64,000 nucleotides of DNA from Sindora glabra (Eukaryota > Streptophyta > Magnoliopsida > Fabales > Fabaceae). The notes under the pieces are model-generated. The model did no database searches. It was not told the DNA's origin and was given only the letters and a program-made list of their open reading frames with translations. Position numbers and translations under genes: made by a program. Location: contig CM035233.1 of assembly GCA_020226215.1 (NCBI GenBank), positions 36,478,027-36,542,026 on the forward strand, in the 5' to 3' direction. The first letter of the stretch is position 1; every line of letters begins with the position of its first letter. Of this stretch, positions 48,961 to 62,400 are shown piece after piece.

Positions 48961-51900
48961 AACTCCTTATTTTGGTTTTAATGACAACTAACCTTTTAAT
49001 GCAATCCCTTCTATGACCTGGGCATGGAGTGTAATATAACTACATAGCTTGTTAAGCAAAGATAAAGGAATCAAACTAGTTAGTGTCAAAATACTTGAAC
49101 CTTAAGGATATTATATTGTTTAAGTAATTTTGTTCCTCTAAAGGAGTGGGATCAAACCATTAATAGTTGAACAATACTACTTTCTTTATTAGCAATCCAA
49201 TATAATCTAACTCAATAAGCTCATGAAGTTTTCCATATTAATCATTTTTAGAGTGTCCATGATACACATCATTTCATATCAAAATTAATACCAAACTTGT
49301 TCAAAACTGTAGTGAGTGGCAAGTGTCATACCTAAGGAACTAAAAGTCAATAATAAAAAATAGAATATAAAGCAAAGGGTTTTTAAAAATAGATTCAATT
49401 AAGCAATTTAAAATAGAATTAGATGTGGAAAAAAGGAAAAAAATGGAAATAAGTTCAAAAGATTTAATACTTTAATTCTTATGTTTATCATCGATACTCA
49501 ACAATTCAGTTTACAAGTCAAATACTTAACCGATGAATGGCTTAAAGCCAACTATAGTCATACAAATTTTAAATATAGATTAACTAGAACAAGCAATCAA
49601 TCAATTCTCTATTATTAATTCAATTAATAATAGTTTCAAGCATTTAGAACTATGTTAAGTTGAATCTAACAATTCTATAAATGATAATTGCTAAATTTAT
49701 TTTCTAATTTTCATGGACATCATAAAATCAATAAGTAAAATTCAGATATCTATTTGCTACTAATTAATAATCAATTATCCTAATTCTACAAGAAAAAATA
49801 AAAAATAATCAATCAAATAGCATCATATTGCCAAGAAAAATTAACTAATAAGCCATATTAGTTAATTACTAAAGCAATCATAATCAATTAAGAATAGAAA
49901 ATTAAAAAATAAACAAATTATAAAGAAAAATTAAAGAAAGAAGCCTCAAATTAAACTAAATTAGGATTGCTTAGTCTTTGAACCTTGAAGGAAAATCATC
50001 CCCTTATTATAGAATACAAAAAGAATTAAAGCGAATAATGTTTATTGTCTAGAATGTGTATGCTTACTTTTAGAGGTAAAAAAACTCTTAAATATGATTT
50101 CCTTGTGTACAAAACCTACTGAGCTAAGAAAATATGCTTCATAAGGTTATAAAGAATGAAACCTTACTAATTATAGAAGCCTATAACTTAACTTAAAATT
50201 TAATCTACTAATAGTGTTTTACTATAGTAATTTTTGTAGGTTAGGTTCCAATCCATGTTTAACCATCAAAATGACATAGTTTCACTAAATTCCAAAATAT
50301 TAAAGTTGTTGGGTTAAGTCTTAGGCAACTTTAGGAGTTAGTTTCATCTTAATTGGATCTTTTGAGCTCAAGATATGGCTAAAAATAAAGATTAGTTTAG
50401 CTTGGATAAAAATAGAGTATCAACTTCATGATCACTTTTTTACCTTCCAAAAGTCCTAACTAAACTTTGGTCAAAATATAAAATTTTAAAACTTCTTCTT
50501 AACTTTTTAATGACATAAATATCACCTAATTTTGACATTAAAAAATTAAGTTACAGTAAAAAATTAAAATAGTATAAAAATTTAATATTAACTAAATAAT
50601 ATAAAAATATTAGAAAACTATCATCCAATCAAATAATAAAACTAATTCCATAAAATTAAGCATATGAAATATATTAAGAGATAAAAAATAGGAGAAAATA
50701 ATATAATCAATATTTTATACATCAATTCATCACTAAATCCCTTGATACACATACCAAAGTTAGAGGTGGACTTATGCTACCTTTATTGTTTCATGTCAAA
50801 TTTATAACCATTCCAAAAATATATATGCTATATGCATACTTCTCTCTTCAGGTCTCATACTATATGAGGTATCTTTTTTTCAATAAGTGTATTCTCTGCC
50901 ATTAGAACTTAGTCATATAAAAAGTTTACATTGTCAGTGTTAATAGAACTGTATTTAAGGTACACAAAACTCTAATTGAAGAAGATATGACCACATAATT
51001 GTAAAGTCATGAGGAGAATTCATTTTCAGTGCACGTGTTCATATCCTCACTAGTTATGGTTGGAAACAAATGTCATAATGTCTGTTTAAATAGGGTGCGA
51101 TTTATGCCATATCATTAGAATCTATAAAAAAATTATGAAATATATCACTACATTAATTGAACTCATTATATTAAGCACTCACTTCACTTATGGATGCACC
51201 TCATCATAGTTTAACAATGCAAATGTTGTAGTCATAGAGTACTCCTTATTTGTCAAATATCAACACTCGTATTCCTTAGCCAAATAACTAGGATAATTGA
51301 AGATTAAACAAATATCCTTGCCATTTTTTGCATCCTCACTATCATCATTCTTGGAAACTCTAATCCTACAAGATTGCATTTAAGATTCAAAGTAATGTAA
51401 ATAGAAAATGGATGTCTCTTTAGTGATGATATATACTTCATCAATGGACCTTTTCCATATGAGCCTTGTTTTTCATCATTTCTTTGATACATGAAAAAGC
51501 CTAACAATTAATAGGACAAATGAATTATTAATATTATAGAGATATAATTAAATCATTTACTTAATTGATTCATCTTTTAAATAGGTGCATCCAGTAGTAT
51601 TGGACAGAGCCCTTTACTAATACTTCATATGACAAGTGCACTAGAAGATACTCCATTTAATTGAAAAAAGTATTCACTTTAACTTACAAATTATGAAATA
51701 AACATTTTGTTTCAAGTGCAATAATTGTTCTTCATGTAAAGTGCTTGAACACAAGTTTTCCAAAAACAAACTTTATTCAATTATCACATCCTAAAAGGGC
51801 TTTGATAACACTCTAAAGGCAATAGGAAGTAATAATTCTATGAATACATGAAAATCATGGCTCTTTAATCTAGTCATCTTACATTCTCTTAAATCCACAT

Positions 51901-51992
51901 ATCTAATAAAGTTTGAAGCATAATTTTCTAGAAGTTTTAAGTTTTTTATTCACTCACACATTATTTTTTTTCTATTCTATATTCAATGTGTA

Positions 51993-52208
51993 TTATACCT
52001 TAAGCTTAAACATCCTCTTGTTGCCTTGTTGAACTAGCTTAAGTTTGTTGAACCTACACAATTCACCTATATCCATCCTAACTTTTGCATTATCATTTAT
52101 TTTACCTTTCATATCTATCACTATATTGAACACATTGTTAAACACATTCTTCTCAATATGCTTAACATCCAAATTTGTGATGACCAAGTTTTCTCTGTTA
52201 GTAAGCAA
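51993..52208 (-). pseudogene. TNP2 transposase core fragment
   Basis: The best-preserved piece of the CACTA transposase is a 71-codon open frame. Its NLDVKHIEKNVF phrase is the signature of the TNP2-like transposase family (transposase_21). TNP2-type proteins bind the element ends and cut them. Frames on both sides of this piece are broken. Confidence 0.88.
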
Positions 52209-53406
52209 GCTCCCAGAAGATGTTTTGCTTTACCTAATTATAGGAAATTCCATGCCCTTCATCTATAACTTAAGGTATATACATAATCTTTTCTAAAAAG
52301 CCTTCATAATTAATTCTTAAAGATGGACATGATTTATGTACCTTGCTTTTCCTAAAAGCATCTTTATTCTTATTAAATAGGTGATCTTAAGGCAACTTAC
52401 ATCTATAGTAATTAAAGAATGAAGTCTTTTAATCATATTTTAATGTGAATGCCTTATAAAACTTCATATAAATAAGGCATGATAGCCTCCAATGTATTTG
52501 CTAACTAGATAATATCTTGTATGCATGAAAGTCATTAATGGTCCATAATAATGTAGCCCACAAGATAAAATTTTATTTTAAAGATACATCATATGTATGC
52601 ACACCATTTTCCCATAACATTTTCTATTCATCTATTAGTGATTGTAAGTAGATATCGATGTTGGCCTTCAAACTATTGGAACTTTGGATAATTAAATTGA
52701 GGAACATGTACTTTTATTTCATATACACCCATGGAGGGAGATTACAAAAGGTTACAATCACAAGCCAATATGAATAGGTTTGATTGAATTAGACAAAAGG
52801 AGTGAAGCCATTTACACATAAGCCTATTATCATATTTCTATGATTATTGGCAAATTTTGTATTAGCTAAATTGGAAATTGTAATTTATTTCTGGAGACAT
52901 TGTAGCAAAAATAACTTAGGACATAATTTGTATTGGTGATTATCAAAATTGTCATTTAAGAGAGAGAAAAATTTAAGATGAAATATAAACAAGTATATAG
53001 AAATGATGAAATAAAAATTCTTAAGAAAGAGCTAATTTTCCATATAATCAATTGATCTATCATAGATAAAAAGTTGGCCAAGATTAATTTAAAGCATATA
53101 ATAGAATCATGAATCAATATAGTAATTTTATTTTTTAATTAATTAGAAAATAATTAGTGTGCATAAATAATCATAAATTTAGACATTACATATGAAAATA
53201 AAACCTTCATGTCTAAATTACTATAAATTATGCCTTAACTATAGGAAAAAGGAAAAAAAATTTACCTTAATATATTAATTATCATTATAAATTTAAATTT
53301 TAAATAAAGTAAAAAATAATTTAAATAATTCCTAAAATATTAATTATCATCAAATATGACATTCAATACATAATATTCCTAAAATATCAATCATCATAAA
53401 TTAATT

Positions 53407-53411
53407 GATAA
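53407..53411. repeat. Left target-site duplication of the copia element (GATAA)
   Basis: It pairs with CATAA at 59399-59403, with one mismatch in five. This is plausible given the age of the element. Confidence 0.5.
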
Positions 53412-53679
53412 TGTTATGAATAATTATTAGGTTTATTAAATATGAATGCTCATAGGTTAGACATTTTATTCATATTATAGTCAATTATTAGGTTTTAATT
53501 TTTTTTATGAATGATCATTATGAAGTTGTAATATTTGATCTATTTACCTTCTAAACATGAGTTGTATAAATTATTTTATATATAATTGAATTAAATATTC
53601 TTCTCCTTCTCATAATTCTCCTTTATCTCTTTCATATTTTTCTTTAATTGTTTCTTAAGTATTTATTAATTCTATAATA
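53412..53679 (+). repeat. 5' LTR of the copia element
   Basis: 268 bp, starting TGTTATGAATAATTATTAG and ending CTATAATA. It aligns with 59132-59398 along its full length. Shared blocks include AATTCTCCTTTATCTCTTTC near the 3' end. Confidence 0.9.
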
Positions 53680-53691
53680 TGTTATCAGTAT
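53680..53691 (+). other. Copia primer binding site (initiator tRNA-Met type)
   Basis: TGTTATCAGTAT directly follows the 5' LTR. It agrees with the plant consensus TGGTATCAGAGC at 8 of 12 positions. Confidence 0.6.
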
Positions 53692-56100
53692 AATTCTTTT
53701 TTTAGATTGAATTTTTAGATTCATAAAAGAAGCATTATTGTTTGATTAGCTTAGATTTGCAAAATTTGTAAGTATGACTTTTCTTTTTATCAAATTTAAA
53801 TATGATCAAATAATGATCTCTATTACATTGTGTAGATTATTTATTTAAAGATTCTTTTTATTTTTCTTTACAATTATGTATATTAAGTTTAATACGTAAA
53901 ATAAGAAAAACTTATATGTGATTACTTTTGTTATTTATGGCCATTATTATTTGCATATGAAATCATTACATTATATATAAAATTACTTTTTTATTCATGA
54001 GTTATTACTATACATCATGATGAATAATTCTTTCATCTTTATTTTATAATATTAATTTTGTTACTTTCTAATTTTTTTTTTACTAATTCAAGCATTCAAA
54101 TTACCTTAGAGGAAAATAAGCCTTTTAACTTGATATTTATCTATGAATTTCATTTGTTTGTAATTGCACACCATTTTCTTTTGATTTAGCTATGTTTTGA
54201 AATAATATTTATCCATATGATTTAATAGTTTATGTATGTATAAATTATTTTTATTTTAATTGATTTGTCTTTTAATTCAATAAATGTTCATATTATAACC
54301 ATTAATACTCAATATTATAGGAAAAATTATCTATTATACATATTGAATGCTTAAATTCTTTTAAATATAGTGAATTTTAAAAATGTGATTTAATATCCCA
54401 AAAATGTAATTTAAGAAAGGAATAAAGTGTTAATGTAAAGTTGAGTGAAAATACCTAAGAAGATTTATTCATATCTAGTATAATTGCATTTAGTGGGCTT
54501 ATTGTGCCAATGGTAACTTTATTGAATCTATATGCCTATTTTTTTATACCTTTTTATTATTAATATACAACTTTATTGTAATAGATCTATGGTTGAATTA
54601 TTTTTATTACCCCTTATATGTTTTATCTTTGATTAGATGCTTCATCATTATTATAATTAGTAAGAGGTCAATATGTTTAGATACAAAATAATATTTCAAG
54701 AATTTCATACAAATCAAGATTTTTTTAATTTTTCTCTTGTCATATCTACTTAGAATTCAATCTGAATCTAGTAAATCTTTTATTATAATCTATGTTTTAA
54801 ATATTTGTTTAGAAAAACTATATTGTAAACTCAAAATGTTAAAGAAGAAGTCCAAAATTTACAAGTGCCAACTATGCCTATTAATGACTTTTGATTTGGC
54901 TTGGATAATTTTATTTTATTAAATGATCTATCATTTACCTTATGTTTTTACATGTTTGGTAGCTTGTTATTTACTTTAAATATGCCAAAGTCATTATACA
55001 TAAAAAAGCTTGAAATTCTTTCTTTTATTATTAAATTTTAAAGAGCAAGTATAGATATAAAAGTTTGAACATTTTGCTTTTGTGTTAAAAGACTCATGCC
55101 TTCCACTAAGCTACAATCGAATTATAAAAGTAATGATTTTTCTTTTGCCTACACCTTTATGTCAAGTAAAATTTATGGTGATAATAATAAAGTGAGTAAA
55201 TAAAGTAAAATTTCATTTAGTATTATTTGTCATGCATTCTTTTGGTTAAATAAAATAACTAGTTTTTGATAAAAAAAATAATGAAATTTATCTTGCTAGT
55301 TTTATTGCATTCCTTGAAATGAGTTCATTATTAATAAAATAAGGTATAAAAGTAGATAAGGTTACCACTGTATATATGGAAAAAGGCCAAATTAATTTAT
55401 GCAATCATAAAGTTAAGAATAGTACAATTAACTACAAGATTAGTTTTCTCCCCTAGGAATTGGAGAATATAATGAGAAAGGCCTATGATGTTAAAGACTA
55501 TTGAAAATTTTGAATGACATGTTGTATGAAATATCTTAGTTATGTAATTGTTGTACATCTAAACATCTTATGAAACTTTACTACATTCTATTTTAAAGAA
55601 ATTAAAATAAAGCTAATTTTTGTTAATAAGAATAATACTCATAACCATAATTCTTATGATATAGTACATTTTCATGTGGCAAATTTGTTTATACATCACA
55701 AAGAAAGAATTAATAATTTGATTAATAATGAAAGTGGTCAATTTCATTATTTTATTAAATTAATATCGAATATTAGTCTTTTATGGTTAATGTAACAATC
55801 ACACCATTCTTAATAATGAAAAAAATATTTTTTCTATGAGAGATTGGTGCAAATTATATCAATATAATATCTGGTAGTACAAGGTTTATTGACATGTATT
55901 TTAATCAATTAAGTCTTAAAGATATTTATTAAGTTTTAAAAACATAGAAAATAAATAGGTCATTGAGACAATAAGATATTAAATATCTTTATATTATAGT
56001 GATGGTCTCAAGTAAGAAAAAATATATCGAAAAATATTACAGTCATTTTCTTTCGATATGTATTTACATATAAAGTTAATTAAAAGAACAATGAACTAGA
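53692..56100 (+). other. Copia leader and expected gag region, not readable
   Basis: Gag should lie here, but I could not read a convincing capsid or CCHC motif in any plus frame. Frames are short and AT-driven. A 61-codon frame at 54737-54922 shows no similarity I recognise. Confidence 0.5.
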
Positions 56101-56124
56101 AGTTCATTAACCAAAATGTTTTCA

Positions 56125-57200
56125 TTATTTGGTATGATCGGATGGGTCATTTTAGATCAATAACAATGTGAAAAGTAGTTGAAAATTCATAAGATTATTC
56201 ATTGAATAACTTGAAATTTTTTCAATAAAATTTCATGTACTACTTCTAAAGGCAAGTATAAAGCTATCACCAACTAAGGTTAGGATTGAATTTTTAATGA
56301 ATATGAGGTGACATAAGTTGATCCATTTATCCCTTGTGTGGATATCTAGACTATATGGATATTTTATTATTTTACTTAATTCTTCAATAAAATAGTCATA
56401 TATATATTTATTATCAATCAGCAACCTAATGTTTGTGATATTACTTGCTAAAATAATTTAACTTTGAGCATAATTTCTAAATCATGCAATTAAGACAATA
56501 TGTTTTGATAGTATTGGTGAATTTATATGCGAAATCTTCATTGATTATTATATGTCAATTAGAATAATTGTTGAATATATTGAAGTATGTTCATATGTTA
56601 AATAATTCAGCTATAATACTTTTAATTTCCTAAATTATTAGTTATATTTTTATTTAAGAGAGAAAAGTTCCCTACATTATCTTGAAGGATATACAACTTT
56701 ACATGTTGTAAAACTTATACGCATCAAAGTAAGAAGTTATAGTTTCCCTTTATAATTAGCTTTAGTATGAAGCTAAAATGTTTTATATATAGAAATTTTT
56801 TTTATTGTGCTATATATTTTTATTCCACCATAATGTACATAAATGATTTTGAAAAATGATATAAAATAAAAATTCATATGTGAAATTAGATTCTTAAAAG
56901 TAAAGGAAAAATTATGTAGCTATAGAAACAATATGATATTCAATCATCTTGATCCTTACACAAAGTGATATGAATCAAAAGTTCATAAGATGAAATTATA
57001 AAAAAAAAATTATTAGATATATTACTGATTAAAAGATTATAAATAAATAATATATATTAGCTATAAATGCTCCTATTTAGATTGGTGCCTAAGTAAGGCA
57101 ATTTGTTTATCAATAATATTTGAGTCTAGTATATGCTTGATGCACAATAAATCTATTGGTTCCAAGTACAAATATCCTCAAAATAAAGAAAGAGTAAATA
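56125..57200 (+). pseudogene. Copia integrase (broken)
   Basis: The region opens with LVWYDRMGHFRSITM at 56128-56170, the GAG-pre-integrase block with its normal H. RIEFLMNMR and a STRWSHV-like stretch follow. Then comes AIKTICFDSIGEF near 56487-56525, which matches the IRxDNxGEF core of copia integrases with the Asp kept. DYYMSIRIIVEY follows. Stops and frameshifts interrupt it throughout. Confidence 0.82.
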
Positions 57201-57899
57201 AATGGTCTTATTAAGGAATTAAATACTTTTGAACATTTTTGAAATATAATTAACAATAAACTTTTTGCAAAAAGTTAAGAGTTGAGATATAATGATGAGA
57301 AAAATGAAACTAGAAAAAGGAAATGGTTATTGACAATGTTTACTTTTACATTCAATGTAGCCGTCAAAATTGTTTAAAAAAATAATGGTTAGTGAGAATC
57401 TTGAATTTATAGAAAGATGATGATGATTATTATTAGCCAAAAGAAAAGAGAAAGGATGCAACTCAAATAGAAATATAAAGTTTAGATTCACTTGCAAAAT
57501 GAAAAAACACCTAGAAGGTATTAAGCTAATAAAATGCCCTGAAAGTATGAAGTTAAATGGATAATTATACTAAGATAATAAGAAAATTGAAGTTATAAAG
57601 AGAAAGTATAGTTTGTGTATAAGAGTTTTTATAATGATCATCATTAGCTATAAGAATAATTTTTTTTATATGGTGGATATAATTTTCTTGCAATATATTA
57701 GAATTTAGTATGCATCTGATGGATTTAATATATTCTAATTCATGCATGGAAATTGACAATTACATTATAGAAATATTCTTGATGATTTTAGATGCTTGAA
57801 GCATAAAATTTGAATTTTTAAGAAATATATTCAATTAAATTACAAAAATCTTTGTCTGGATTAAAGTAATATGATGAATGTATTGTAATTATCTTAATG

Positions 57900-58985
57900 A
57901 ATATTTGTTGAAAGAAGTATATAAAAATCCATTGTATTTTTATCAAAAAAATTTAAATGTAATTTCAATATAATTGTTACATATGTTAATAATTTGAATA
58001 TTATTGGAACTCCAAAGAACTTTCCAAAATAATAGAACACTTAAAGAAAGAATTTGAAATGAAAGACCTTAGGAAAACAAAACTTTGCCTTGGTATTCAA
58101 ATTGAACATTTAGAAAATGAAATCCTTATACATGAAACATCTTATATAATGAAGGTCTAAAGCATCTTATATGGACAAAGCTTTTCTGTTAAGCACCCCA
58201 ATGGGTGTAAGGTCATTAGATATGAATAAGGACCTTCTTTAACCTTGTGAGAATTGTGAAGAATTACTTAGTCTTGAAGTATCATACTTGAGTGCTATTA
58301 AAGCACTAATATATCTTGCTAATCATACACAACTTGATATCTCATTCTTTATAAACTTATTAGCAAGATATCATTCTTACCCAACACGAAGGCATTGGAA
58401 TGGAATTAAGCATATACTTTGGTATCTTCATGGTTGGATATAAGTTTATACTATTCAAATGTATCTAAATTTGAACTAATTAGTTATATAGATGTAGGGT
58501 ATTTATTCAATCCACATAATGCTTGATAACAAATAAGTTATTTATTCATTCAATATGGTATAGCTATTTCATGGTGTTACATGAAAAAAACCTATATTAG
58601 CAACTTCCTCCAATCATATAGAAATTTTAGCAATTCATGAGGCAAGTCAAGAATGTGTGTTAGTTAAAGTTTGTAATTCAATACATTCAAGCAATATGTG
58701 GTTTGTCATTCAAAAAGAAGTTGCTAATAATTTTATATGAAGATCATGCAACATGTATAGCTTAATTGAAAGGAGGATATATTAAAGGTGACAAAACAAA
58801 ACATATCTCATCAAAGTTCTTTTTCACACATGATCTTTAGAAGAACGATGATGTGGATATTCAATAAATTCATTTTGGTGATAATTTAGCAAATATATTC
58901 ACTAAGTCACTTCCTACTATAATATTTGAAAAGTTAGATCATAATATTAAATTGTGTCAGTTAAGAGATCTTAAATAATACTGTT
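57900..58985 (+). pseudogene. Copia reverse transcriptase C-terminal part and RNase H (broken)
   Basis: YVNNLNIIGTPKN at 57982-58020 is the catalytic box; both Asp of the normal Y-V-D-D are Asn. Next come KKEFEMKDLRKTKLCLGIQI, a TPMGVRSL-like block, ISCSYTT, ALEWN and KFELISYIDVGYL. The end has TKHISSKFFFTHD- and FTKSLPT-like blocks near 58795-58920. The order is that of copia reverse transcriptase and RNase H. The copy cannot encode an enzyme. Confidence 0.88.
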
Positions 58986-59120
58986 GTAAGGGGGAGTTAA
59001 TATGCTATGTACTCTTTTTTCCTTAATTGAGTTTTTATCCTATTGGGATTTCCTAGTAAGATTTTTAATGAGATAGTATCCCATTACTTATTATAATTAA
59101 GTACTCCTTTATATGGACAT

Positions 59121-59131
59121 CTAAAGGAGAG
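59121..59131 (+). other. Copia polypurine tract
   Basis: CTAAAGGAGAG stands directly before the 3' LTR, the usual place for plus-strand priming. A second purine run, AAGGGGGAG, lies near 58987. Confidence 0.75.
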
Positions 59132-59398
59132 TGATATGAATAATTATTAGATTTATTAAGTGTGGATATCCATAGGTTAGATATTATATTCCTATTATGG
59201 TTAATTATTAGGTTTTAGTTTTATTTATGAACCATCATTATGAGATTATAACATTTGATCTATTTGTCTATAAATATGTATTGTATAAATCATTCTATAT
59301 ACAATTGAATTAGATATTCTCCTCCTTGTTGTAATTCTCCTTTATCTCTTTCATATATTTCTTTAGTTATTTCTTAAGTGTTTATTAATTTTATAATA
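59132..59398 (+). repeat. 3' LTR of the copia element
   Basis: 267 bp, the partner of 53412-53679. It starts TGATATGAATAATTATTAG, one substitution from the 5' copy in that stretch. Confidence 0.9.
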
Positions 59399-59403
59399 CA
59401 TAA
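59399..59403. repeat. Right target-site duplication of the copia element (CATAA)
   Basis: It pairs with GATAA at 53407-53411, one mismatch. Confidence 0.5.
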
Positions 59404-62400
59404 TTCAAACAAAATCTTCATTTACTAAATAATTAGCGATTCTTATAAAATATGAATTCATAAGCACATGCATGTAATGTTAGATTATAAAGCATTAAAA
59501 TTTTGATTTTCAATTTAACCAAAAAATTAGATAAAACATTTGATACTTAATTAGACATGAGTGAGGAAGCTTTCATATGCCAAATCTCAAATTTGAAAAT
59601 CCCCTTTATAACTTTATGCTATTAATAAATTATTAATTTTTAATATCCATAATTTATAAAGAATTCAATAAATTTTGATATTTAAAATCTTTAAAAATTT
59701 TAGAATAGAACAACAATAATAAATAATTCATTATATAGAGGTAACAAATACTTTAATCACTAATTAAAACACTTGAAACTATAGGATTGCAATAGAATTG
59801 GAATAGAGGACCTTTAATATAGAATTCTTTGAGAATATAATTCCTAACGCCTCCTTTAACTAAATTTTGTTTTCCCAAAGAAAATTGAACATTTTGCACT
59901 AATCATGTTTGTAATTTATATATTCACAAATTACCATTAAACAAACTTTAAAATTTTAAAACTTTTGATGTAATATTTTATCTCTATTTTACTTTTAGAA
60001 TAATAACAATAAGCATAGGAGAGGAAGAAGAAAAATGGGAAAAATATATCAAAACAAAACAATGGCTTGCATATTCTTAGAAGGCAAAACTTTTATTGAA
60101 AATTAATTAGAGTCTCTATGATTTTGTCACCACTTATGCATTTTTTTTATTTAGATAAAGTTACGCACTATATTTTATAAATAGGAAAAATATAAAGTAG
60201 CAAAATCAAATGAAATAACTTATATTTAGAAATTCATTTTTATGTTAAGAACATGTTATAAAAACACTCAACATTAAATAAATAATTAAAAAAATATATG
60301 AAGCAGATGAAAAAGAAAAATAAGAGAAGGAAAATATTTTATTCAACATAGAAACTTATATTTATAGGATAGATAGGTTAAAGATTATAATTTCATAATA
60401 ATGACTTGTAAACAAAATTAAAATATAATAATTGACCACAATGAAAAAATAATATTTGATTATAAATGAAGCATAAAATATTGCATAAATTATGAACATC
60501 CACATTTAATTATAATTATTCATAATAATATCTTAATTATATAAAATTGTAATTTTTTCTTTGAATAATAGTTTATATATATAATTTTATCTTTCTCTAC
60601 AAATAACTTTATTCCTATGTAATATGACTGATGAATGAAAAAATATATATTAATTATTATGTAATGATGAAATTATAACTTCCTATCATTTATCCTATGT
60701 TTGGAATGGTCAAAAACTAGATTTTCACATGGATTTCATCTTTAAACTGTGCTTTGTTTTAAGTAAGCAAAATTTAGTTTATTTCATTTACAAATTTTCT
60801 TTAAATTACATTTATACCGAAATTCAATGAATTTACTAAAAGGATTTTATTAGTATTAGAATTCATTTCATTTGCCTTAAAACATATAGTATACAAAAAG
60901 TTTTATCTTCTTTCTAATATTATATTTACTATAATACTCTCAAGATTTATTTTTTAATTGAATTGTATATATTTTTTAATATATTGCAAATAAAAAATTT
61001 ATTTGAAAATGATTTGAAATTATTATTTTACCATAATTCTCAAACAATAAAATTTATTTATAAATAAATGAAAATTATTTCTATTAAAATAAAATAAAAT
61101 CAATCTTGAATAATTTGATTGCAAATGTACTCAAACACCATCTCATCATCCCTATAACTTTAGGTATAAAATTATTAATTTTATCTTTTATTTTTCATTT
61201 TTTCTTAAGTAATAGATCTTCCTCAAACTTTTATACACGGTGGATAATTGCAAATACAAATTTATTTTAAATTAATCCTATATATCAATAATATCCTTTA
61301 TTTATATTTTTATTAGTTTGTCCATGGATGAAAGCAAATATATGTAATTTACAAAATAATTATATTATATATTACATATGATATTTTTTGCTTTATTTCA
61401 TGATAAGTGTCATTCATATAACTCATCACATGTCAATTTATAATTCCCTCTCAATGTATATTGTGTTATGGTGAGCCATACTCGTACAATCAGTGCAAGC
61501 AATTAAATTTCTTATTTATATATAATAATTTATATTAAATTAAAAAATATTTCTTTCACTCATTTGTTATATATTCATAAGCTCTTTAATTTCTTTCCTT
61601 AATTTACTAAATTTTTTAATTTTTTGTGCATTTTCTTCTTGTTTGGAATAATCTTTTTGATTTCTTTCATTTATTTGTTGTATTTTCATGATCTTTATGG
61701 TCTTAATCACGTTTAACTTGCATTAATAATTTTGATTAATTTTATAATTTATACTTTATCTATAATTTTTATTTTGAAAAATAGTATGTTTAAATTTATT
61801 CATATTCATAATATTCATATTCATGATATTATTACTATCACATTTCCACTATGTCAATGACTTCTAGAAGCAATAAGGACAAGCTTCTTTTTGTGAATTA
61901 TGTTTTAAATTGTGATTTGGGTGGTAACTTTGGCATTAATATTTAGATCATTTTGTTTTCTTTATTCTCAATTTGTTGTCAATTTATTGACTATTGTGAA
62001 ATTTAAAGAATCTCTTATCATTACATATTTTCTGTTCCTAATTCTATAAAATATCCATTTGTTCTCCAATACATTTCTAAGTTTCATTTTTCCTTATTCT
62101 TTTAATTTAATATTTTCAATTTTCATGACAACTTATTATATAATTTCTCCACTTTTTAAAAAGTATTGCTTCAATATAAGATTACACTTTTTAATCTTCT
62201 ATATTCTTAAATGTTAAACCAGTTTGTATTCTTTTTTTGTGTTGATCAAATTTTTAATTTCTTTTTTTTTTCATTCTCTTTCTTATCTCTCTTTTTGTGT
62301 GGTTTTTTTTTCTTTTGAAATTGCAGATACATTTCATGATTTTTAATGATAATGTAGGGATTTTGTTTAATCCAATTGATGAGATAATTCTCTTAAATCA

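Larger units (their letters stand above)
48660..52900 (-). mobile_element. CACTA (En/Spm) element: TNP2 transposase, degenerate
   Basis: Minus-strand reading gives TNP2 blocks in the right order. At about 52480-52680 is DIDIYLQSLIDE, then a LWENGVHTYDV and LLWTINDFHAY series. At 51993-52208 is a 71-codon frame with NLDVKHIEKNVFNNVFN and a KGK-DNAK-R-D block. A DUF4218-like part follows at about 51330-51560 (VQYYWMHLFKR, KNKAHMEK). A SYLAKEYEC block lies near 51240-51290. A DUF4216-like part is at about 48960-49340 (YYGKLHELIELDYIG, KKVVLFNY-WFDPT). Many stops and frameshifts make it non-functional. The gap of about 1.7 kb between DUF4218- and DUF4216-like parts is larger than expected and may be intron or insertion. 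The CACTA termini are not identified. Confidence 0.85.
53412..59398 (+). mobile_element. Ty1/copia retrotransposon, structurally full length, coding region dead
   Basis: Two matching LTRs (53412-53679 and 59132-59398), a primer site after the first and a purine tract before the second bound a 5987-bp element. The core translates, through many stops, into the copia order of integrase, then reverse transcriptase, then RNase H on the plus strand. GATAA before and CATAA after the element would be a 5-bp target duplication with one change. The LTRs differ at many sites, so insertion is old. The element lies beside the CACTA transposase relic and may have landed in its 5' region. Confidence 0.9.

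Noticed and set aside
56233..56424. 63-codon minus-strand frame
   Set aside because: It lies opposite the copia integrase, which is supported on the plus strand.
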